Positions 52,203 through 60,986 of a DNA stretch of 64,000 nucleotides are shown here, in pieces; position 1 is the first letter of the stretch, and each line of letters starts with the position of its first letter. This DNA is from Schnuerera sp. xch1 (GTDB lineage: Bacteria > Bacillota > Clostridia > Tissierellales > Tepidimicrobiaceae). The position numbers and the translations under genes were made by a program. The stretch is from the NCBI RefSeq assembly GCF_019931165.1, contig NZ_JAIOUP010000008.1:41845-105844 (forward strand). The letters run 5' to 3'. Under the pieces are notes generated by a model that was not told where the DNA came from, did no database searches, and saw only the letters and a list, made by a program, of their open reading frames with translations.

Positions 52203-53252
52203 GTGCTATTAGATATCATATACAATAAATATAAAATAGTATCCATAGTAGGAGTGGCAAAAAATAGTGGAAAGACAGTAGCATTAAATCACTTAGTTGG
52301 TGAAGCTACGAATAAAGGTATAATGCTAGGGATTATCTCCGCTGGAAGAGATGGAGAATCTACTGATATAGTTACGGAAACAGAAAAATCAAAAATATTT
52401 GTAGAACAAGGAACGATAGTGGGAACTACTGCACATTTGTTATCATTGAGTGATGTTGTAGTAGAAATAATGGAAGTAACAGACTATAGAACACCCTTAG
52501 GAAAAATATTAATAGGTAGAGTAAGGGATAGTGGATATATTCAGATAGCTGGACCTCAAACTGCAAGAGAGGTCAGAGAAATTTCAAATTTGTTATTAAA
52601 TCTTGGTGCCGAAATCATAATTATAGATGGGGCTATGGATAGAAAAGCTTCAGCATCGCCCTCAATTTCTGAAGCTACTATTCTATCCACTGGTGCTGTA
52701 CTTAGTAGGGATATTGATAAGGTTATTGAAAGAACAGTTCATTTAGCAAATTTATTTAGCCTTCCTTCAGTAGAAGGTTTAAAGGATAGGGAAATTGTAG
52801 AAAAAGCTTTAAATAAAGGGAAGGTAGCTATAATAGATGAAGACTTAAATATTGATATACTTAGAATAAAGAGTGCATTAAATAACGGTAAAGTCATAGC
52901 GGACAATATTGAAAACAGATCGAAATATGTAGTAATACCTGGTTCACTTGTAAAAAGCACTTTAGAGGATATTATAATGTCTACTGATAAATATAAAGAT
53001 GTCTCTATTGTAGTAATCGATGGAACTAAAGTGTTTATATCCCCAAAGGATTGGCTTAAATTTAAAAGATATGGTGTTGATGTAAAGGTATTGAATCCAA
53101 TAAATTTAGTGGCCATAACTTTAAATTCATACGCACCTCAGGGACATTATTTTGATCCAAAAGAATTATTGAATAAGATGAGATACCATATAAAAAGTAT
53201 TCCTGTAATGGATCTACTATTAGGGGGTGAAGAGTTTGGAGTTTATGGATGA
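52203..53252 (+). CDS. kamB: Lysine 5,6-aminomutase reactivase subunit KamB
   Basis: This 349-residue protein carries a P-loop close to the N-terminus (GVAKNSGKT, residues 17-25) and is of the type always found between kamA and the MutS-like kamC in lysine fermenters. With KamC it is thought to exchange damaged cobalamin on lysine 5,6-aminomutase using ATP. Its P-loop fold and strings such as IIIDGAMDRKASASPSISEA are typical of the type. The start is GTG behind GGGGGTG. It overlaps kamC, so the two are probably made in step. Confidence 0.85.
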   Translation: MLLDIIYNKYKIVSIVGVAKNSGKTVALNHLVGEATNKGIMLGIISAGRDGESTDIVTETEKSKIFVEQGTIVGTTAHLLSLSDVVVEIMEVTDYRTPLGKILIGRVRDSGYIQIAGPQTAREVREISNLLLNLGAEIIIIDGAMDRKASASPSISEATILSTGAVLSRDIDKVIERTVHLANLFSLPSVEGLKDREIVEKALNKGKVAIIDEDLNIDILRIKSALNNGKVIADNIENRSKYVVIPGSLVKSTLEDIIMSTDKYKDVSIVVIDGTKVFISPKDWLKFKRYGVDVKVLNPINLVAITLNSYAPQGHYFDPKELLNKMRYHIKSIPVMDLLLGGEEFGVYG

Positions 53253-54696
53253 GTCAACAAAGAAATCTTTAGATTTCCAATATGTACTAGATAGGATAAA
53301 CGTAATCACCTCCTATGGTCAATTTTATAAAAAAAGGATGAAACCCTATATTCCAGGTGAAGAACAAAAATTAATAGAAGAATTAAATAAAGTTGAAAAA
53401 GCTGTTGTCTATGCTGAAGATAAAGAACTTATAGGAGATATGGATAGTGTATTACATCGTATAAAGGATTTAAGGGGTTCAATAAAAAGATCAGAAAAAG
53501 GATCTATCCTTACAGAAGTAGAATTGTTTGAAATAAAGAATTTTCTTTTTTCAATTAGAGATTTAAAACAGTTATTAGATGAAAATAGAGTCATTTTATG
53601 GGATGGTATTAAAATACAACCTATACAGGAATTAGAAGAACTATTGGATCCCGAAAATACTGGTATTCCTACATTTTACATATACGATAGCTATTCAGAA
53701 GATCTTAAAATGATAAGACAACAGAAAAGAAATATTGAAAGAGATATTAAATACTCCTTAAAAACATCAGACAATTTAAATTTATTGAAAAGAAAAGTCC
53801 AAATGCTAAAAGATAAAGAAGAAAAAGAAGAGATGAATATAAGAAATAGATTAACTAAGGAGATAGCAAAACATAGTAAAAAGCTTTGGATGAATATAGC
53901 CAGTATTGGAAAGCTGGATTTCACATTAGGTAAAGCTAAGTTTGCTGTAGAGATAGATGCTATCAAACCAAGTATAGTCAATAAGCACTTATTAACTATA
54001 ATAGAAGGAAGACACCCTAAAATTGAAGAAATGATAAATGAAAAGGGATTGGAATTCACCCCAATATCTGTAGATTTGCAACAAGGGGTTGCTTGTATTA
54101 CTGGAGCTAATATGGGTGGTAAAACAGTCAGTCTAAAGCTGATGGGATTGCTAACTGTAATGGCTCAATATGGATTATTAATCCCTGCTGATAAAATGAT
54201 TTTAGGACTAAATAATTTTGTAAAATCCTCTATAGGAGATTTACAATCTATTGATAAAGGATTGAGTACCTTTGGAGGAGAAATTAAACTTATCCAAGAA
54301 GCCATAGAAATATCAAATAATAAAGGATTGATATTAATAGATGAACTTGCAAGAGGTACAAATCCAGAAGAAGGATATGCCATAACTAAGGCAATAGTAC
54401 AGTATCTACTAGATAAAAATTCAATAACTGTACTAACAACCCATTATGACAATATAGGGAATATAGATGATATAACTCATCTACAGGTAGTAGGGTTGTC
54501 CAGTATAGATTTAAACAATTTGGAAACTAAATTAAAGGATATTAATATAGATAAAATAGATATGATAAGTAGTCTTATGGATTATCGACTAATGGAAGTG
54601 GATAAAGACAAAGATGTTCCAAAAGACGCCATAAATATTGCAAGAATAATGGGATTGGACTCTAAGATAATAAAATTAGCTGAGGGGAATTTATGA
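53236..54696 (+). CDS. kamC: Lysine 5,6-aminomutase reactivase ATPase KamC (MutS-like)
   Basis: This protein of about 486 residues has a MutS-type ATPase domain: Walker A TGANMGGKTVSLK (about residues 293-305), the following LGNNFVKSSIGDLQSIDKGL-like signal loop (approximate), Walker B LILIDELARGTNPEEG and an HYDNI motif. The N-terminal half is helical. It lacks the mismatch-binding domains of true MutS, and its place between kamB and kamD marks it as the aminomutase reactivase partner. The frame opens at GTG 53227, but a TTG at 53236 has better spacing from AGGGGGTG. It overlaps the end of kamB by 17 bases. Confidence 0.85.
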   Translation: MEFMDESTKKSLDFQYVLDRINVITSYGQFYKKRMKPYIPGEEQKLIEELNKVEKAVVYAEDKELIGDMDSVLHRIKDLRGSIKRSEKGSILTEVELFEIKNFLFSIRDLKQLLDENRVILWDGIKIQPIQELEELLDPENTGIPTFYIYDSYSEDLKMIRQQKRNIERDIKYSLKTSDNLNLLKRKVQMLKDKEEKEEMNIRNRLTKEIAKHSKKLWMNIASIGKLDFTLGKAKFAVEIDAIKPSIVNKHLLTIIEGRHPKIEEMINEKGLEFTPISVDLQQGVACITGANMGGKTVSLKLMGLLTVMAQYGLLIPADKMILGLNNFVKSSIGDLQSIDKGLSTFGGEIKLIQEAIEISNNKGLILIDELARGTNPEEGYAITKAIVQYLLDKNSITVLTTHYDNIGNIDDITHLQVVGLSSIDLNNLETKLKDINIDKIDMISSLMDYRLMEVDKDKDVPKDAINIARIMGLDSKIIKLAEGNL

Positions 54697-54825
54697 AATA
54701 GAGAAATCTTAATGGAGATCGCCCCTTTATATTATTTTCCCATATATTATATTTTCTAATTATGAACTGTATCTAGTACATTGTCTATATATGTTCAAAA
54801 TTGAAAAGAAAGGTGTTGTGAAAAG

Positions 54826-56379
54826 TTGAATAAACTAAATCTTGACTCAAAGTTAATAGATAGCTCAAGAGATGCAGCTAAGAAGATAGCTGATGAAGTA
54901 CAGAACTTTATAGATAAGCATACCACTACTTCTATAGAACGAACAATAGCACGATTATTAGGAGTAGATGGTATTGATAAAATAGGAAAACCATTACCAA
55001 ATGTGTTGGTGGATAATGTAAGGAGAAGTGGTGGGTTAGGAAGAGGAATAGCATTTTGGATAGGGAATGCTATAGTTCAAACTGGAGACACCCCTCAAGA
55101 GATAGTAGAGCAGATATCCAGAGGAGAATTGGATATTACTCACATACAGATAGCTAATGAAGATAGGATAAGAAAAACCGTTTTAGATATGGCAAAGAAG
55201 ACAGTTGCAAAGATCAGTGAAAATAGGAGAAAAAGAGAAGAATTTATAGCTACCCTTGGAGAGGGTAAGCAACCTTATTTATATGTAATAGTAGCGACGG
55301 GGAATATATATGAAGATATGGAACAAGCAAAGTCAGCCGCTCGTCAAGGAGCAGATATAATAGCAGTAATAAGAACTACAGGACAAAGCTTATTGGACTA
55401 CGTACCGTATGGTCCAACTACAGAAGGATTTGGAGGGACTTATGCTACTCAAGAAAATTTTAGGATAATGAGGAAGGCATTGGACGAAGTAGGTGGAGAG
55501 ATAGGACGATACATAAGACTTTGTAACTATTGTTCTGGCTTATGTATGCCAGAGATTGCAGCTATGGGTGCAATAGAAAGATTGGATATGATGTTGAATG
55601 ATGCTCTATATGGAATTTTGTTCAGAGATATAAATATGCAAAGAACTCTAATAGATCAATATTTTTCTAGAGTAATCAATGGGTTTGCAGGAATAATAAT
55701 CAATACTGGAGAGGACAACTATCTTACAACAGATGATGCAGTAGAAGCAGCGCATACAGTATTAGCATCACAATTTATAAATGAACAGTTTGCATTGAAG
55801 GCAGGAATTCCAGAAGAACAGATAGGATTAGGTCATGCGTTTGAAATGGATCCATCCATAGAAAATGGGTTTCTAATGGAATTAGCCCAAGCCCAAATGG
55901 CAAGAGAAATATTCCCCAATGCACTATTAAAATATATGCCTCCAACAAAATATATGACAGGCAATATATTTAAAGGGCATTTACAAGATGCTATGTTTAA
56001 CTTAGCATCCATTATGACTCATCAAGGAATTCAATTATTAGGTATGCCAACAGAAGCTATTCATACTCCACATTTACAGGATAGATATCTATCGATTGAA
56101 AATGCTGAATATATCTTTAATAATGCTAGAAACTTAGGAGATGAGATTACCTTTAGAAAAGATGGAATGATTCAAACTAGGGCTCAGGAAGTTCTTAAAA
56201 AGGCGGAGGAACTATTAAATCAGATAGAAAAAGAGGGAATATTTAAAACAATAGAGGAAGGTAAATTTGGTGGAATAAAAAGAGCAAGAACTGGAGGAAA
56301 AGGGTTAGATGGAGTAATCAAAAAAGATTCTGGATATTTTAATCCATTTATCCAATTAATGGTTGGAGGTGAAGATTAA
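54826..56379 (+). CDS. kamD: Lysine 5,6-aminomutase alpha subunit
   Basis: This 517-residue large subunit of the adenosylcobalamin/PLP enzyme moves the terminal amino group of beta-lysine to give 3,5-diaminohexanoate. Family marks are TTSIERTIARLLGVDGID near the start, AVIRTTGQSLLDYVPYG in the centre and CNYCSGLCMPEIAAMGAIE. The start is TTG behind AAAGGTG. It shares one base with kamE, indicating tight coupling of the two subunits. About 130 bases separate it from kamC. Confidence 0.96.
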   Translation: MNKLNLDSKLIDSSRDAAKKIADEVQNFIDKHTTTSIERTIARLLGVDGIDKIGKPLPNVLVDNVRRSGGLGRGIAFWIGNAIVQTGDTPQEIVEQISRGELDITHIQIANEDRIRKTVLDMAKKTVAKISENRRKREEFIATLGEGKQPYLYVIVATGNIYEDMEQAKSAARQGADIIAVIRTTGQSLLDYVPYGPTTEGFGGTYATQENFRIMRKALDEVGGEIGRYIRLCNYCSGLCMPEIAAMGAIERLDMMLNDALYGILFRDINMQRTLIDQYFSRVINGFAGIIINTGEDNYLTTDDAVEAAHTVLASQFINEQFALKAGIPEEQIGLGHAFEMDPSIENGFLMELAQAQMAREIFPNALLKYMPPTKYMTGNIFKGHLQDAMFNLASIMTHQGIQLLGMPTEAIHTPHLQDRYLSIENAEYIFNNARNLGDEITFRKDGMIQTRAQEVLKKAEELLNQIEKEGIFKTIEEGKFGGIKRARTGGKGLDGVIKKDSGYFNPFIQLMVGGED

Positions 56380-57119
56380 TGGTAGATTTGGCGAAAATCA
56401 AACCTTATGGGGACACATTAAATGATGGAATAATTCAATTAAGCTTCACTTTACCTGTACCATATGGCGATGAAGCAGTAGAAGCAGCGTGTCAATTGGT
56501 TAAAAAGATGGGCTTAGAGAATCCTTGTGTAGTATATTCTAAGGATTTAACAGGATACAGTTATTTTATAGTCTATGCAAAAGCTACTCAAACAGTGGAC
56601 TATATGAAGATTGAAGTACCAAAAGTTTGTGTGAATATTATGAGTAAAGAAGAAATAGAAGGGTATATAAATGACAATATTAAAAGGGATCTAGTTATAG
56701 TAGGGGCCTGTACTGGAACAGATGCACATACTGTTGGGATAGACGCCATAATGAATATGAAAGGGTATGCAGGTCATTATGGGCTAGAAAGATATAAGGG
56801 AATTGATGCATATAATCTAGGTAGTCAAGTGCTTAATGAGGAATTGGTGGCAAAGGTAATAGAATTGAATGCTGATGCAATTCTAGTATCACAAGTTGTA
56901 ACCCAAAGAGATGTTCATATCCCCAATCTTACCCAATTGGTAGAATTGTTAGAGGCAGAAAACATTAGAGACAGAGTAATATTAATTTGTGGCGGACCAA
57001 GAATTTCTCACGAATTGGCAAAGGAATTAGGCTATGATGCAGGTTTTGGAGTAGGTTCTTTTGCTGAAGATGTAGCTAGTTTTATAGTTACAGAAATAGT
57101 GAATAGAAAGTTGGTATAA
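56379..57119 (+). CDS. kamE: Lysine 5,6-aminomutase beta subunit
   Basis: This 246-residue B12-binding subunit has the base-off cobalamin motif D115-A-H117-T-V-G120 in GTDAHTVGID. K140 in LERYKGIDAYNLGSQ corresponds to the lysine that holds PLP in the clostridial enzyme. The C-terminal GGPRISHELAKELGYDAGFG completes the Rossmann domain. Length is normal. It ends the core lysine genes, and the next gene has its own promoter. Confidence 0.96.
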   Translation: MVDLAKIKPYGDTLNDGIIQLSFTLPVPYGDEAVEAACQLVKKMGLENPCVVYSKDLTGYSYFIVYAKATQTVDYMKIEVPKVCVNIMSKEEIEGYINDNIKRDLVIVGACTGTDAHTVGIDAIMNMKGYAGHYGLERYKGIDAYNLGSQVLNEELVAKVIELNADAILVSQVVTQRDVHIPNLTQLVELLEAENIRDRVILICGGPRISHELAKELGYDAGFGVGSFAEDVASFIVTEIVNRKLV

Positions 57120-57199
57120 TCACAAAGCATTTATATATTTTGTTATTATTCCGAACAATAGTTTTTGACTATTTGAAAAATTCTAAAGTGTGTGAAAAA

Positions 57200-57228
57200 T
57201 TGACAAAAAATATTCAAAATATTATAAT
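57200..57228 (+). promoter_or_regulatory. Sigma-A promoter of the OPT transporter gene
   Basis: TTGACA (57200-57205), 17 bases and TATAAT (57223-57228) form an exact consensus promoter between kamE and the transporter gene. The transporter can therefore be made without the sigma-54 promoter. Confidence 0.85.
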
Positions 57229-57281
57229 TATGGTAAATAATAAAATTAATCAAAACAAATGTAGAAAGGAGAGTTAATATA

Positions 57282-59195
57282 ATGGAAAAGGAAATACAAA
57301 AGTTTAAGCCTTATATTTCAGCTGACAAAGTAATGCCAGAATTTACAATTACAGCAATCATAGTAGGTGTTTTTATGGCAATTATCTTTGGTGCAGCAAA
57401 TGCATATATAGGTCTTAGAGTGGGTATGACTATTAGTGCTTCAATACCAGCAGCTGTAATTTCTATGGGTATTATCCGTGGAATTATGAAAAGAGATTCC
57501 ATATTAGAAAATAATATGGTACAAACCATTGGATCAGCTGGTGAATCTTTAGCAGCTGGAGCTATATTTACAATCCCCGCATTATTTATTTGGGCTAATG
57601 AGCTTGGTATGGAACAACCAAATACACTTAGAATTGTAATCATTGCCTTAGCGGGTGGAGCTTTAGGAGTATTCTTAATGCTTCCTCTTAGGAAAGCATT
57701 AATAGTGAATGAACATGGGGTCTTACCTTACCCTGAAGGAACAGCATGTGCAGAGGTATTAATAGCAGGAGAAACAGGAGGTTCTAAAGCAAAAACAGTA
57801 TTCCAGGGTTTAGGGATAGGTTCAGCATTCAAATTTATTACTGATGGAATAAAACTATTCCCAAGTGAAGTCGAATGGGCATTACCATTTTATAAAGGTG
57901 CTGCGGTAGGTATGGATACTTTACCATCTCTACTAGGTGTAGGGTTCATAGTAGGGCCCAAGATATCTTCTTTTATGTTAAGTGGTGCTATATTAGGTTG
58001 GTTAGTATTGATACCATTAATGGTTCACTTAGGACAATTTATACCGGATATAATATATCCTGCTTCGGTGCCAATGAGTGAACTAGGATATTCGGAAATG
58101 TGGGATTTTTATTTAAGATATATAGGTGCAGGTGCAGTTGCGTTTGGTGGAATCTTTAGTTTAATTAAATCCTTACCATTGATATTCAGAACATTTAAAG
58201 AAGCAATGGGTGGACTAAGGGATACAGCAGGAACTGCAACTGCCACATTGAGAACAGATGAAGATATGTCGATGAAAATAGTAATTATTGGTATAATAGC
58301 TATAGTTGTATTTATTGGTGTTACAGACTTTATTCCAGTTGGAATTCCGGGAGCATTAATAATAGCTATATTTGGATTCTTCTTCGCGGCAGTTTCAGCG
58401 AGACTTGTAGGGTTAGTAGGTAGTACTAATAATCCGGTATCAGGAATGACCATAGCAACATTATTAATTACAGCATTAATATTCAGAGCAATAGGTTTTG
58501 ATGGACATGAAGGAATGATTGGAGCAATAGCCGTAGGTTCTGTAATATGTATAATAGCAGCTATGGCTGGAGATATGTCACAGGACTTAAAAACTGGATT
58601 CTTAGTGGGAGCAACTCCTAGAAAGCAACAATATGGAGAGCTTATTGGTGCAGTTGCATCAGCTCTTGTAATTGGATTTGTAATGATTCTATTAAACGAA
58701 GCCTGGGGATTTGGTTCATCACAATTGCCAGCGCCACAAGCTACTCTAATGAAACTAGTTGTTGAAGGTGTAATGAGTGGAGAACTTCCATGGACATTGA
58801 TATTTATGGGAATTGGAATAGGTATATTTGTTGAGTTGTTAGGCATTCAAGTGTTGCCTTTTGCAGTTGGACTATATCTGCCAATTCACTTAAGTACTCC
58901 AATTATGTTAGGTGGAATTATTAGAGGATTGTTGGATAAAAGAAAAGAAGAAGCAAGTATCCTTAAACAAAAGGTTGATGGTGGAGTATTATTCTCCTCA
59001 GGTCTTATAGCAGGAGAAGGTTTAATAGGAATACTATTAGCAATATTTGCTGTAATACCAACAGCAGCAGGTAACCTTGGAGAAACAATTGCTGTAGGTA
59101 ATCTGGCATTAGGGCAATGGGGATCATTGATATTCTTTGTTGGACTAGCTTATCTATTGATAAGAAAATCATTTTATGTTAAAACAGAAAAATAA
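57282..59195 (+). CDS. OPT-family oligopeptide transporter
   Basis: This 637-residue membrane protein has about 15-16 hydrophobic segments and belongs to the OPT family, in which bacterial members take up small peptides (or metal chelates) with protons. Characteristic strings are FGAANAYIGLRVGMTISASIPA, EGTACAEVLIAGE and AAMAGDMSQDLKTGFLVGATP. It provides a source of peptides, perhaps lysine-containing ones, next to the lysine operon. The ATG follows AAGGAGAG. A PqqD-like gene follows 14 bases later. The substrate is inferred from family only. Confidence 0.93.
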   Translation: MEKEIQKFKPYISADKVMPEFTITAIIVGVFMAIIFGAANAYIGLRVGMTISASIPAAVISMGIIRGIMKRDSILENNMVQTIGSAGESLAAGAIFTIPALFIWANELGMEQPNTLRIVIIALAGGALGVFLMLPLRKALIVNEHGVLPYPEGTACAEVLIAGETGGSKAKTVFQGLGIGSAFKFITDGIKLFPSEVEWALPFYKGAAVGMDTLPSLLGVGFIVGPKISSFMLSGAILGWLVLIPLMVHLGQFIPDIIYPASVPMSELGYSEMWDFYLRYIGAGAVAFGGIFSLIKSLPLIFRTFKEAMGGLRDTAGTATATLRTDEDMSMKIVIIGIIAIVVFIGVTDFIPVGIPGALIIAIFGFFFAAVSARLVGLVGSTNNPVSGMTIATLLITALIFRAIGFDGHEGMIGAIAVGSVICIIAAMAGDMSQDLKTGFLVGATPRKQQYGELIGAVASALVIGFVMILLNEAWGFGSSQLPAPQATLMKLVVEGVMSGELPWTLIFMGIGIGIFVELLGIQVLPFAVGLYLPIHLSTPIMLGGIIRGLLDKRKEEASILKQKVDGGVLFSSGLIAGEGLIGILLAIFAVIPTAAGNLGETIAVGNLALGQWGSLIFFVGLAYLLIRKSFYVKTEK

Positions 59196-59209
59196 TTAGG
59201 GGATGTATA

Positions 59210-59560
59210 ATGTTTAAAAAAAGGAAGAAAAAGCAAGAAAACTATCTAGACTATATACCAAAAAAATCTGATAGGATTGATTGGAAAGAAAAAGAAGATG
59301 GTTTAATCCAAATAATAATATACAGAGATTCCCTATTTGAAAAGATAGTGAGAAAGTTATTCTTTACCCCTGATAAGTATAAACTTGACTTGGATGAAAT
59401 GGGCAGTTTCATATGGAAGCATATAGATGGTAAAAGAAATATCTATGAAATAGGTCAGTTAGTTGAGAATGAATTTAAAGATGAAGCTGAACCTCTATAT
59501 GAACGACTTGCTAAGTTTATGAATTTATTAATCAATAATAAATTTATTGAATTTAAATAA
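59210..59560 (+). CDS. PqqD-family small protein
   Basis: This 116-residue protein has a PqqD-like winged-helix domain (about 40-116; LDEMGSFIWKHIDGKRNIYEIGQLVENEF) after a basic, hydrophilic start. PqqD domains bind peptide precursors and present them to radical SAM enzymes, but no such enzyme or precursor gene is next to it; its neighbour is the OPT transporter, an often-seen pair of unknown meaning. It is probably co-transcribed with the transporter. A strong terminator follows. Confidence 0.85.
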   Translation: MFKKRKKKQENYLDYIPKKSDRIDWKEKEDGLIQIIIYRDSLFEKIVRKLFFTPDKYKLDLDEMGSFIWKHIDGKRNIYEIGQLVENEFKDEAEPLYERLAKFMNLLINNKFIEFK

Positions 59561-59561
59561 T

Positions 59562-59611
59562 AAAAAGAATGGTTCTAGATTAATTTTTAGTAATCTAGAA
59601 CCGTTCTTTTT
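59562..59611. terminator. Bidirectional terminator after the PqqD-like gene
   Basis: Two 21-base arms (59562-59582 with 59591-59611, one mismatch) with A/T-runs lie between convergent genes. Confidence 0.88.
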
Positions 59612-59615
59612 ATGT

Positions 59616-60785
59616 TTATTTATTTAATCTATACCCAGAAATCCTATTCACAATTAGTGCAATGGCACCGTCCCCTGTAACATTAGTAGCTGTACCAAAA
59701 CTATCCTGAGCTACATATAATGCAATCATCAAAGAAAGAAGTGACTGTGGAAATCCTAACATTGTTTCTAAGAGTCCTAATGCTGCAATTACTGCACCGC
59801 CAGGTACACCAGGTGCAGCGACCATAGTAACGCCCAACATCAATATAAATGGGAATATAATTGAAAAGCTAGTTGTCATATTATTCAGCATCATTATTGC
59901 CATAGAACAGCTGACCAAGGTAATAGTACTACCAGATAGATGGACAGTTGCGCATAATGGAATAACAAAGTCAGCAATTTCATCTTGAACACCATTTTTC
60001 TTAGTTTGAGCAAGAGTAACTGGTATAGTAGCTGCAGAGGATTGAGTTCCAATAGCTGTAAAATAAGCTGGAGTCATGTTTTTTAATAATTTAAAAGGAT
60101 TTGCTCCTGTAACTGTTCCTCCGATAATAAATTGTATAATGAGAACAGTTATATGAAGTATAAGTATCATTATGAATACCTTAGCAAATACTGATAGTAT
60201 CGTAGCTACTTGGCCAGCGTAAGTCATATTGGCAAATATCCCTAGTATATGGTAAGGAAGTAAAGGAATTATTATCCTTGATATAAGTTTTTCTATAATG
60301 GATTGAAATTCATCCATAAATTTTTTTATTGTATCTCCTTTAATAGTAGCGATTCCTAAACCGATAGTGAAAGCTATTAATAGAGCTGTCATAACTCCAA
60401 ATATTGGAGGCATTTCAACTGCAAAATAAGGCTCCAATAGGGATTCTTCTGGATTATTGGCGGCCATATCCAAGCTTCCAGGAGTCAAAAACATAGGTAG
60501 TACTATGGAAGATGTAAGATATGCCAAAGTGCCAGCAAAAACAGTAGATACATAGGCAATACCAGCTGTAATAGCTAATAGCTTTCCGGCATCTTCTCCT
60601 AAGTCTCCAATACCTGGAGCCACAAATCCTATAATAATCAATGGAATACTGAATGTTAGGAAATTACCAAATAATCCATTAAAAGTTGCTAGAATCTGTA
60701 CTAACCATTGAGGACCAAAATTACCTATTATTATTCCCAATATAATAGCTATTACTAATTTAGGTAGTAATCCTATTTTTCTCAT
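59616..60785 (-). CDS. DAACS-family dicarboxylate/amino acid:cation symporter
   Basis: This 389-residue sodium-coupled symporter belongs to the GltP/SstT family. It has about eight hydrophobic helices, the Ser-rich re-entrant loop region (AIGTQSSAATIPVTL), ATVHLSGSTITL and the C-terminal DSFGTATNVTGDGAIALIV. It imports glutamate, aspartate, serine or a similar substrate; the ion-binding pattern does not settle which. The ATG follows GAAAGGAG. It is transcribed away from the second KamA-like gene, with a palindrome-rich gap in between. Confidence 0.9.
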   Translation of the reverse strand: MRKIGLLPKLVIAIILGIIIGNFGPQWLVQILATFNGLFGNFLTFSIPLIIIGFVAPGIGDLGEDAGKLLAITAGIAYVSTVFAGTLAYLTSSIVLPMFLTPGSLDMAANNPEESLLEPYFAVEMPPIFGVMTALLIAFTIGLGIATIKGDTIKKFMDEFQSIIEKLISRIIIPLLPYHILGIFANMTYAGQVATILSVFAKVFIMILILHITVLIIQFIIGGTVTGANPFKLLKNMTPAYFTAIGTQSSAATIPVTLAQTKKNGVQDEIADFVIPLCATVHLSGSTITLVSCSMAIMMLNNMTTSFSIIFPFILMLGVTMVAAPGVPGGAVIAALGLLETMLGFPQSLLSLMIALYVAQDSFGTATNVTGDGAIALIVNRISGYRLNK

Positions 60786-60862
60786 ATAAAATCCTCTCCT
60801 TTCCTGAAAAGCATTATACCCATATTATATACTAATTCGATAAAAAAATACAAAATCATAAT

Positions 60863-60900
60863 AATAACTTTATTTTTATAGTGCCAGGCTTGTAATACTA
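60863..60900. repeat. Dispersed GTGCC-AGGC repeat, copy B
   Basis: AATAACTTTATTTTTATAGT followed by GCCAGGCTTGTAATACTA parallels copy A (49488-49530). Confidence 0.6.
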
Positions 60901-60908
60901 AGAAATAA

Positions 60909-60971
60909 AGCAACCCGGCACTTATTCATTAACTTTTTCAAAAAAAGTTAGTAAATTAGTACCAGGTTGCT
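60909..60971 (-). repeat. Long imperfect hairpin downstream of the KamA-like gene
   Basis: The outer arms AGCAACCCGGCAC (60909-60921) and GTACCAGGTTGCT (60959-60971) pair with two mismatches, and an inner AACTTTTT/AAAAAAGTT stem lies within. On the minus strand it is followed by CTTTATTTC, so it may also end the KamA-like transcript. The GGCAC/GTACC ends resemble the dispersed repeat. Confidence 0.55.
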
Positions 60972-60986
60972 ATACTTAAGATAAAA

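Noticed and set aside
53236..54696. DNA mismatch repair MutS
   Set aside because: Only the ATPase part is MutS-like; the mismatch-binding domains are missing and the gene sits inside the kam operon.
58109..58846. 245-residue minus-strand ORF within the OPT transporter
   Set aside because: It is rich in Pro/Ile/Asn/Thr as expected of an antisense shadow of membrane helices and has no recognisable motif; the plus-strand OPT frame is clear.
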